From assembly GCF_022811525.1 (NCBI RefSeq), contig NZ_CP063982.1, positions 1,178,001-1,242,000 of the forward strand: a stretch of 64,000 bases of DNA. The letters run 5' to 3'. Source of the DNA: Orrella daihaiensis. GTDB taxonomy: Bacteria; Pseudomonadota; Gammaproteobacteria; Burkholderiales; Burkholderiaceae_B. Every line of letters begins with the position of its first letter. Position 1 is the stretch's first letter. This document shows positions 57,821 through 64,000 of the stretch, one piece after another. A model generated the notes under the pieces. The model was not told where the DNA came from and did not search any database. It was given only the letters and a program-made list of their open reading frames with translations. Both the position numbers and the translations under genes were made by a program.

Positions 57821-57873
57821 GTCGTGGTTTAATCGGCAGAAATCACGCTAAACCGCGGCGCATGACCTGCCGC
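57821..57873 (+). other. Competing hairpins in the cydA leader
   Basis: GTCGTGGTTTA (57821-57831) pairs with TAAACCGCGGC (57849-57859) over 11 bp with two G-T pairs. GCGGC (57855-57859) could instead pair with GCCGC (57869-57873). The leader ends 20 nt before the ATG. Confidence 0.45.
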
Positions 57874-57893
57874 CCTGATAGACGGAAACCCAC

Positions 57894-59333
57894 ATGGAAT
57901 GGTTTGATGCCCTGAACTTGTCTAGGTTGCAGTTCGCGTTTACGGTCGCGCTGCACATCATTTTCCCGGCGTTTACGATCGGATTGGCCAGTTACCTCTT
58001 CGTGCTAAATGGTTTGCATCATTTCACGCGCAAGACGGTTTACCTCGATCTCTTTAACTACTGGAAGAAGATTTTTGCCCTCTCGTTCGGCATGGGTGTG
58101 GTGTCCGGCCTAGTCATGACCTATCAGTTCGGTACCAACTGGAGTGTGTTTGCCGATAAGGTTGGTCCGATTCTGGGTCCGATCATGGGCTATGAGGTAC
58201 TCACGGCGTTTTTCCTGGAAGCCGGTTTCCTAGGGGTGATGCTGTTTGGCCGGCAGAAAGTTGGCGAGCGCCTGCATTTGTTTGCCACGGGCATGGTGGC
58301 GTTTGGCACTTTTGCCTCGGCATTCTGGATTCTTTCCATCAATAGCTGGATGCAAACACCAGACGGCTTTGCAATCAATGAGGCTGGGCAGTTCATCCCG
58401 GTCGATTGGATGAAAGTCATCTTCAACCCCTCATTCCCCCACCGGTTTGCTCACATGGTGCTGGCGGCCTACTTGACCACAGCATTTGTCGTCGGTGGCG
58501 TCGGTGCCTACCATCTGCTTAAGCTGCGCGCCGGCAAGGCTGATGGCTCCATGAGTGTGGAGGCGGTCAAGAAGATGTTCTCGATGGCGATGTGGATGGC
58601 GGCCATCGTGACCCCTATCCAGATCTTCGCCGGTGACTCTCAGGGCCTAAATACCTTGCAGCACCAGCCCATGAAAATAGCGGTCATTGAAGGTCACTTC
58701 GAATCAGAAAAGCCGGCTGGCCTGGTGCTATTTGGCATTCCCAATGAAGAAGAAGCCAAAATGGAGTACAAGGTCGAGATTCCGCTGTTGGGCAGTATTA
58801 TTTTGCGGCACAGTCTGACCGGTGGTTTGCAGGGGCTTGATGCGTTTCCCAGAGCTGACTGGCCACCGATGGCACCGCCTTTCTATGCTTTCAGGGTCAT
58901 GGTGGGGATCGGGTTCCTGATGCTCGCCGTTGGACTCTGGAGTTTGTATTTGCGCCGCAAGGGCAAGCTTTATGACACGCCACTGATGTTAAAGGCTGCG
59001 CTTTTGATGTCACCGGCAGGATTTGTGGCAGTGATTGCCGGCTGGATTGTGACCGAGGTCGGGCGCCAGCCATATACCGTCTATGGATTGCTGCGCACCG
59101 AAGACTCGCTCTCACCAATCACCACATCCATGGTAGCCACCAGCCTGGTGGCCTTTGTGGTGGTCTATTTCACGCTGTTTACGGCCGGCTTGGTCTACAT
59201 CCTGAGGCAGATGCGACAGCCGCCGGTGGCGTCCGAACCCACCATGGACGTCAAACTGCCCACTCGTGCGGCTGGCTTTGTGCCGCCGTCTCTGGCCCGT
59301 AAACCCCAAGCCGCAAGGAGCAATCATGATTGA
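57894..59333 (+). CDS. cydA: Cytochrome bd-type ubiquinol oxidase subunit I (cyanide-insensitive, short Q-loop)
   Basis: A 479-residue subunit I of a bd-type quinol oxidase. The heme b595 ligand H21 is in VALHIIFPAF. The GRQPYTVYGLLRTEDSLSP region marks the quinol site, in the shorter form seen in CioA-type oxidases. The protein lacks the long Q-loop insert of E. coli CydA (522 residues). It overlaps cydB by 8 nt. Together with the DUF2474 small gene this looks like a complete cioAB-like operon, placed between rarA and serS. Confidence 0.95.
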   Translation: MEWFDALNLSRLQFAFTVALHIIFPAFTIGLASYLFVLNGLHHFTRKTVYLDLFNYWKKIFALSFGMGVVSGLVMTYQFGTNWSVFADKVGPILGPIMGYEVLTAFFLEAGFLGVMLFGRQKVGERLHLFATGMVAFGTFASAFWILSINSWMQTPDGFAINEAGQFIPVDWMKVIFNPSFPHRFAHMVLAAYLTTAFVVGGVGAYHLLKLRAGKADGSMSVEAVKKMFSMAMWMAAIVTPIQIFAGDSQGLNTLQHQPMKIAVIEGHFESEKPAGLVLFGIPNEEEAKMEYKVEIPLLGSIILRHSLTGGLQGLDAFPRADWPPMAPPFYAFRVMVGIGFLMLAVGLWSLYLRRKGKLYDTPLMLKAALLMSPAGFVAVIAGWIVTEVGRQPYTVYGLLRTEDSLSPITTSMVATSLVAFVVVYFTLFTAGLVYILRQMRQPPVASEPTMDVKLPTRAAGFVPPSLARKPQAARSNHD

Positions 59334-60330
59334 CTTTCCATTGATTTGGGCAGGGCTGATTGCATTTGCTCTTCTGGCTTACGTGGTGCTAGACGGGTTT
59401 GACCTGGGTGTGGGGATTCTATTTCCGTTTGTTAAAGGGCAGGACAACCGTGATCAGATGATGAATTCGGTGGCGCCGGTCTGGGATGGCAATGAGACCT
59501 GGCTGGTGTTGGCTGGCGGAGGTTTGTTTGCTGTGTTTCCGCTGGCGTATTCAATCATCATGCCCGCACTCTACATCCCCATCTTTTTGATGCTGTTGGC
59601 ACTTGTGTTTCGTGGCGTCGCCTTTGAGTTCAGGTTCAAAGTGCGTGGCAAGTCCAACTTCTGGGATCTGGCATTTGCCGGCGGCTCAACCGTGGCGGCC
59701 TTTGCACAAGGCATGGTGCTTGGTGGCATCGTGGAAGGGATCGCGGTGCAAGGTCGTTCGTATGCTGGTGGTGCGTGGGATTGGTTCTCACCGTTTGCGG
59801 TGTTAACTGGCTTGGCATTGGTGGTAGGTTATGCGCTGTTGGGTGCAACTTGGTTAATTCTTAAAACCGAGGGTGAGGTCCAGCAGCATGCCAAACGGTA
59901 TGCGCCACGCTTGTTAATTCTCGTGTTAGCTGCCATGGTGGTATTAAGTGTCTGGACAGCGACCCTGCATGAGTACTACTTGCAACGCTGGCTGGTGTGG
60001 CCTGACCGTTTGTACACCCTGATTGTGCCGGTGTTGGTGTTGGCGTGTGCTTTTGCGGTATTTGATGGGCTAAAGCGTAACCGTCCGGGCAAGCCCTATC
60101 TGGCAGCAGTGGGGCTGTTTGTGGTGTCCTACATCGGCCTTGCCATGAGTCTGTTTCCTTACCTCGTGCCGCCGTCGGTGACGCTTTGGGAGGCGGCCGC
60201 ACCCGACAAGTCTTTGCAGTTCTTGTTGGTGGGTAGTGTGGTGCTGATCCCAACGATTCTGGCTTATACCGCCTATTCGTATTGGGTCTTTAGGGGCAAG
60301 GTTGGCGACAGCCATGGATACCATGGATGA
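59326..60330 (+). CDS. cydB: Cytochrome bd-type ubiquinol oxidase subunit II
   Basis: A 334-residue subunit II with about eight or nine hydrophobic helices, the N-terminal LLAYVVLDGFDLGVGILFPF and the GNETWLVLAGGGLFAVFP segments of CydB. ATG 59326 lies inside the end of cydA, with AAGGAG at 59315-59320. It is followed by an overlapping 49-residue membrane gene. Confidence 0.95.
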   Translation: MIDFPLIWAGLIAFALLAYVVLDGFDLGVGILFPFVKGQDNRDQMMNSVAPVWDGNETWLVLAGGGLFAVFPLAYSIIMPALYIPIFLMLLALVFRGVAFEFRFKVRGKSNFWDLAFAGGSTVAAFAQGMVLGGIVEGIAVQGRSYAGGAWDWFSPFAVLTGLALVVGYALLGATWLILKTEGEVQQHAKRYAPRLLILVLAAMVVLSVWTATLHEYYLQRWLVWPDRLYTLIVPVLVLACAFAVFDGLKRNRPGKPYLAAVGLFVVSYIGLAMSLFPYLVPPSVTLWEAAAPDKSLQFLLVGSVVLIPTILAYTAYSYWVFRGKVGDSHGYHG

Positions 60331-60463
60331 TGGCCATCGCGGTGGCGAGGCGCCAAGGCCAGCATGGCAGCGTGTTGGCTGGTTCGTTTTGTTGTGGGCA
60401 GCCGGTGCTGGTCTGTTGTGGCTGATCAGCCTCGTGATTCGTTGGGCGGTGGTGCCAGATTGA
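60314..60463 (+). CDS. DUF2474 small subunit of the bd-type oxidase (CydX-like)
   Basis: A 49-residue single-span membrane protein (150 nt) overlapping the end of cydB by 17 nt. It begins MDTMDDGHRGG, has PRPAWQRVGWFVLLWAAG leading into one helix (about residues 21-44), and ends IRWAVVPD. The pattern matches DUF2474 proteins that accompany CioAB-type oxidases and correspond in role to CydX. The position and length support it; an ATG 3 codons further in would give 46 residues. Confidence 0.8.
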   Translation: MDTMDDGHRGGEAPRPAWQRVGWFVLLWAAGAGLLWLISLVIRWAVVPD

Positions 60464-60543
60464 TCGGTGCGCAGCGCCAATGAGTTGTCGTGGCTGGCAA
60501 GGCTACAATGCAACTTTGATGACTATCTGCCTTCGTAGCGACC

Positions 60544-61857
60544 ATGCTTGATCCTGTTTTGCTGAGAAAAAACCTTGACCTTGTTGTCGAGCGATTAGCC
60601 ACACGTGGCGTGACATTTGATGTGGCGTCCTTTAATGAGCTCGAATCGCAACGCAAGGCGATTCAAACCGAGACTGAAACGCTGCAAGCCCAGCGCAACA
60701 CCCTGGCCAAGCAAATCGGTGCCTTGAAATCCAAAGGCGAGGATGCTTCTGAGGTCATGGCGCAGTCTCAGACAATCCCCGGCAAGCTCAAGGCACTCGA
60801 AGAGTCGTTGTATCAAATCCAGGCGCAATTAAATGCGCTGCTGTTGGCAACACCGAATTTGCCACATGAGTCGGTGCCGCTGGGCAAAGACAGTGATGAC
60901 AACGTCGAGCTGCGGCGCTGGGTGCCAACGCCCGATGCGCAAGGCAATCCTGCGTCACTGGGTTTTGAAGCAAAAGACCATGTCGATATCGGCGAGCCAC
61001 TGGGCCTGGATTTTGAAGTGGGTGCCAAGCTGTCTGGTGCAAGGTTCAGTTTCATGCGTGGCCAGATGGCGCGTTTGCACCGTGCGCTGGCGCAATTCAT
61101 GTTGGATTTGCAGACTGGACAGCATGGTTATACCGAGTGCTATACCCCCTACATCGTGAATGCGTCCACGCTCGTGGGTACAGGTCAGTTGCCAAAGTTT
61201 CGCGAGGACATGTTCTGGGTGACGCGTGGTGGTGAGGTAGATGAGGGTGCTCAAGAGCAGTTCTTGATTTCTACTTCCGAGATTACGTTAACGAGCATGG
61301 TGCGTGACTCGATCGTGGCGCAAGCAGAGCTTCCGATCAAGCTAACGGCGCACACACCCTGCTTCCGTTCTGAAGCAGGCAGTGGCGGACGAGATGTTCG
61401 TGGATTGATTCGCCAGCATCAATTCGACAAAGTTGAAATGGTGCAGATTGTTCATCCCGAGCAGTCTTATGAAGCGCTCGATGAAATGGTCGGCCACGCC
61501 GAAGCCGTCTTGCAAGCACTTGGACTGCCATACCGCGTGATGCAGTTGTGCACGGGCGACATGGGATTTGGCGCCACCAAGACCTACGATCTCGAAGTCT
61601 GGATTCCTGCACAAAACACTTGGCGTGAAATCTCATCGGTCTCGAATTGCGAGGCGTTTCAAGCCAGACGTATGCAGGCGCGTTTCCGGCCAGCCTCTGG
61701 TAAGCCGGAGTACGTCCACACGTTAAATGGATCAGGTCTGGCGGTGGGCAGAGCCCTGGTGGCGGTGCTTGAGAATTACCAGCAGGCAGACGGATCAGTG
61801 CTTGTGCCCGAGGTTTTGCGGCCATATATGGGTGGCGCCGATCGATTGGTGCCTTAG
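60544..61857 (+). CDS. serS: Seryl-tRNA synthetase
   Basis: A 437-residue class II aminoacyl-tRNA synthetase charging tRNA-Ser. The N-terminal coiled-coil tRNA-binding arm (about residues 25-105) precedes the catalytic core. Motif 2 (FRSEAGSGGRDVRGLIRQHQF) and motif 3 (GSGLAVGRALVAVLE) are complete. It lies 80 nt after the DUF2474 gene. In related betaproteobacteria it directly follows rarA. Confidence 0.98.
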   Translation: MLDPVLLRKNLDLVVERLATRGVTFDVASFNELESQRKAIQTETETLQAQRNTLAKQIGALKSKGEDASEVMAQSQTIPGKLKALEESLYQIQAQLNALLLATPNLPHESVPLGKDSDDNVELRRWVPTPDAQGNPASLGFEAKDHVDIGEPLGLDFEVGAKLSGARFSFMRGQMARLHRALAQFMLDLQTGQHGYTECYTPYIVNASTLVGTGQLPKFREDMFWVTRGGEVDEGAQEQFLISTSEITLTSMVRDSIVAQAELPIKLTAHTPCFRSEAGSGGRDVRGLIRQHQFDKVEMVQIVHPEQSYEALDEMVGHAEAVLQALGLPYRVMQLCTGDMGFGATKTYDLEVWIPAQNTWREISSVSNCEAFQARRMQARFRPASGKPEYVHTLNGSGLAVGRALVAVLENYQQADGSVLVPEVLRPYMGGADRLVP

Positions 61858-61938
61858 GCTTTTGCCGGCAGCGTAGCCAAAACCTCGCCCTTGACCTATC
61901 CTTGCGTCTTTATGCATAAAACCACGGGATAGTTGTTT

Positions 61939-63534
61939 ATGGACCTCGCCTCATTTGACTCCATTCACCGCAAGCCGGTGATGGCTCGCAATTTAATTGC
62001 CACCTCTCAGCCCCTGGCCTCCCAGGCTGGTGCAGCTGCGTTCGCGCGCGGTGGTAATGCCATCGATGCAGTCTTGGCCGCAGCGATCACGTTGACCGTG
62101 GTTGAACCCGTCATGAACGGGATTGGTGGTGATGCGTTTGCCATTTTGTGGGATGGCAAACAGTTGCACGGCATGAATGGTTGTGGTCGTGCGCCAGCGG
62201 GTTGGACACCCGAGCGTTTCAAGAGCTTGAAGGCTATGCCCAAGCAAGGCTGGGAGACGGTCACTGTGCCTGGCCAAGTGGCAGCGTGGGCGGACTTGTC
62301 AGAGCGATTTGGTGCGTTACCGTTTGAAGATCTGTTTGTCGATGCGATTCGCCATGCGATGGACGGATTCCCGGTCTCGCCCGTGATTGCCAAGCAATGG
62401 CATCAGGCCACCATTGATTTGGGCCACGAGCCAGGGTTCGCCGCATTCATGCCGCAGGGGCGGGCACCTAAAGCGGGTGAGATTTGGCGTTTTGCGGATC
62501 AGGCCGTGACGCTGCGTGAGATCGCCCGCACGCGAGGCCGTTCCTTTTATGAAGGTCGGCTGGCCCAACAGATAACGGCTTTCGCGAAAGAATGTGGTGC
62601 ATCTTTGACGCTGGATGACTTGGCTGGACAACAAACGCAATGGGTGCAGCCGATCGGCCAAACCTATCATGATGTGACCGTCCACGAAATCCCGCCCAAT
62701 GGTCAGGGCATCGCCGCTTTGATTGCGCTTGGCATTTTGAAGCACCTGCCCTATGAGCAGACCAAGCCTGGATCGGCTGAACGGGCACACCTTGAAATCG
62801 AGGTCATGCGTCTGGCGTTTGCAGACCTGTATGCTCATGTTGGGGATCCTGATCACATGCGCATGAGTTCAGAGGATCTACTCAATGATGCATATTTGAA
62901 GCAGCGTGCCAGTCTTGTCGACCCGAACAAAGCAGGGCAGTATCCTTCTGGCCAGCCTGGCTCTGGTGGCACGGTCTATTTGTGTGCAGCAGACGCACAA
63001 GGCCGGATGATTTCTTATATTCAATCCAACTTCAAGGGGTTTGGTTCCGGCGTGGTTGTACCAGGGACCGGTATTTCGCTACACAACCGGGGCATGGCGT
63101 TTAGCCTTGAGCCAGGTCACCCGAATCAGGTCGCTCCCGGCAAACGACCGCTGCACTCTATCATTCCAGCCTTTATGACCCGTGATGGCAAGCCTTTAAT
63201 GGCATTTGGGGTGATGGGTGGCAACATGCAGGCCCAAGGACACTTGCAGGTGACTTTGCGGTGTGCCGTTGAAGGATTGAATCCGCAGGCGGCGTCAGAT
63301 GCGCCTCGTTGGCGTATTAATGATGTTGGTGAGCTGATCATGGAGGCCGAATGGCCAGCGTCAGTCATCGAGCAGCTCAAAACCATGGGCCATAACCCCA
63401 AAGTGCAACCTAATAACAGCATCGATTTCGGGAGTGCCCAATTGATTGCGCAGTTGCCTTCACATGCTGGCGAGACCGTGGCTTACGTGGGTGGTTCAGA
63501 TACGCGACGCGACGGTCAAGTCATTGGTTATTGA
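61939..63534 (+). CDS. Gamma-glutamyltransferase-like N-terminal nucleophile hydrolase
   Basis: A 531-residue Ntn-hydrolase of the gamma-glutamyltransferase family. The nucleophile is expected to be the threonine of SGGTVYLCAAD, at which the precursor would cut itself into two subunits. GFGSGVVVPGTGISLHNRG and PGKRPLHSIIPAFM are typical of the YwrD/GGT-like branch. No signal peptide is evident, so it is probably cytoplasmic, unlike classical periplasmic Ggt. ATG 61939 is preferred to the TTG at 61933. It is followed after 29 nt by an amidase gene, suggesting an operon for amide or glutamyl compounds. Confidence 0.88.
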   Translation: MDLASFDSIHRKPVMARNLIATSQPLASQAGAAAFARGGNAIDAVLAAAITLTVVEPVMNGIGGDAFAILWDGKQLHGMNGCGRAPAGWTPERFKSLKAMPKQGWETVTVPGQVAAWADLSERFGALPFEDLFVDAIRHAMDGFPVSPVIAKQWHQATIDLGHEPGFAAFMPQGRAPKAGEIWRFADQAVTLREIARTRGRSFYEGRLAQQITAFAKECGASLTLDDLAGQQTQWVQPIGQTYHDVTVHEIPPNGQGIAALIALGILKHLPYEQTKPGSAERAHLEIEVMRLAFADLYAHVGDPDHMRMSSEDLLNDAYLKQRASLVDPNKAGQYPSGQPGSGGTVYLCAADAQGRMISYIQSNFKGFGSGVVVPGTGISLHNRGMAFSLEPGHPNQVAPGKRPLHSIIPAFMTRDGKPLMAFGVMGGNMQAQGHLQVTLRCAVEGLNPQAASDAPRWRINDVGELIMEAEWPASVIEQLKTMGHNPKVQPNNSIDFGSAQLIAQLPSHAGETVAYVGGSDTRRDGQVIGY

Positions 63535-63563
63535 AAACCAAAGGCATCAGGAGCTCAGCGGCA

Positions 63564-64000
63564 ATGATTTCTTCAACACGCGCCTTCGACATTGATGATA
63601 CAGCGAAGGCTTGGGTTAGCCATGGCAAGTTTGTCATCGATGGTGCTTCCCATGGACCGTTAAGTGGTCTGACGTTTGCTGTCAAAGACATCTATGACGT
63701 TGCGGGTTGGCCGACCGGGTTTGGTAACCCTGTCTGGTTACAGACCCATGCGCCAGCCACGCTCACAAGCCCGATGGTGCAGTCACTGCTTGATGCAGGT
63801 GCAACACTCAAAGGCAAAGTGATTACCGATGAGCTGACCTACAGTTTAAATGGTGACAACATTCATGACGGTACGCCGCTCAATGCCAATGCGCCAGACT
63901 GTGTGCCCGGCGGTTCTTCAAGCGGTTCTGCAGCGGCAGTCGCTGCAGGGTTGGTTGATTTTGCCTTGGGTAGTGACACGGGTGGCTCTACCCGGGTGCC
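63564..64000 (+). CDS. Amidase (amidase-signature family), truncated by the window end
   Basis: The first 145 residues of an amidase-signature enzyme. The catalytic Lys41 is in FAVKD. The GGSSSGSAAAVAAGL segment carries the cis-serine, and LGSDTGGSTRVP carries the nucleophilic serine (about residue 142), so the Ser-cisSer-Lys triad is complete. GGAG lies 10 nt upstream of ATG 63564. The reading frame is open at the window edge. Substrate unknown; it sits 29 nt behind the GGT-like gene. Confidence 0.92.
   Translation, partial: MISSTRAFDIDDTAKAWVSHGKFVIDGASHGPLSGLTFAVKDIYDVAGWPTGFGNPVWLQTHAPATLTSPMVQSLLDAGATLKGKVITDELTYSLNGDNIHDGTPLNANAPDCVPGGSSSGSAAAVAAGLVDFALGSDTGGSTRV

Noticed and set aside
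57744..57894. An FNR/Anr box upstream of cydA
   Set aside because: No TTGAT-N4-ATCAA was found; only a TGTAAC dyad is present.
1..64000. CRISPR arrays, insertion sequences, integrases, toxin-antitoxin pairs or phage genes
   Set aside because: None was seen; every reading frame above the noise has a chromosomal housekeeping or transport family. The tRNA pair shows no attachment-site duplication or adjacent integrase.

Overview
This is a gene-dense stretch of a betaproteobacterial chromosome, most likely Burkholderiales and close to Alcaligenaceae. The assignment rests on gene order and family type: dapB-bamE-fur-recN-nadK-hrcA-hemH-grpE-dnaK-dnaJ, trxB-ftsK-lolA-rarA-serS, dusB-fis-purH-ruvC-ruvA, a PF09361-type phasin, and the paired aminoacyl-protein transferases Bpt and Aat. 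About 65 protein genes and two tRNAs are supported. No gene-free stretch exceeds 300 bases, and I see no IS element, prophage, CRISPR array or toxin-antitoxin pair.

Layout. 1-7 kb: an NDUFA9-like SDR protein, a carboxymuconolactone-decarboxylase relative, the minus-strand run dusB-fis-purH-ruvC-ruvA (no ruvB follows) and a ubiquinone-pathway hydroxylase. 7-19 kb: TM2 protein, pepP, a CtaG-type assembly protein, galU, a BepA-like M48 protease, a YheT hydrolase with a SnoaL-like protein and a zf-CHCC protein, azlCD, rhlE, a thioredoxin-like protein, an EI24 protein and a CinA-type protein. 19-26 kb: IclR regulator, phasin with a good promoter flanked by two similar palindromes, pyrD-bpt-aat-Nudix, an MFS transporter with a coupled unknown gene. 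26-29 kb: tRNA-Cys, tRNA-Gly, murB, dapB, bamE, fur. 29-38.5 kb: recN, nadK, hrcA, hemH and the heat-shock genes, with sigma-32 promoters before grpE and dnaK. 38.5-47.4 kb: a beta-barrel protein, a class V aminotransferase, an M16 peptidase, an overlapping MoxR-GNAT-VWA operon and two divergent cytochromes c. 47.4-52.3 kb: DUF1841, icd, a structured intergenic region, DUF4212 plus a sodium/solute symporter, and an Smr protein. 52.3-64 kb: trxB, ftsK, lolA, rarA, a cyanide-insensitive-type bd oxidase (cydA, cydB and a 49-residue DUF2474 protein), serS, a gamma-glutamyltransferase-like enzyme and the start of an amidase.

How the parts work together. The window is mainly core housekeeping: DNA repair and segregation (RuvAC, RecN, RarA, FtsK), protein folding (GrpE/DnaK/DnaJ, HrcA), envelope maintenance (BamE, LolA, M48, M16, MurB, DapB), N-degron tagging (Aat, Bpt), iron control (Fur), heme and respiration (HemH, CtaG, cytochromes c, bd oxidase), and storage granules (phasin).

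The least expected items are these. (1) The icd-to-symporter intergenic region has nested complementary segments, an intrinsic terminator, and a segment next to the ribosome-binding site that could compete for the same pairing partner; it looks like a cis-regulatory RNA. (2) MoxR, an acetyltransferase and a VWA protein are encoded by overlapping genes divergent from two cytochromes c. (3) The symporter has a large hydrophilic insertion and an EF-hand-like loop. (4) A bd-oxidase operon with its small subunit sits between rarA and serS. I found no clearly novel defence or mobile system.
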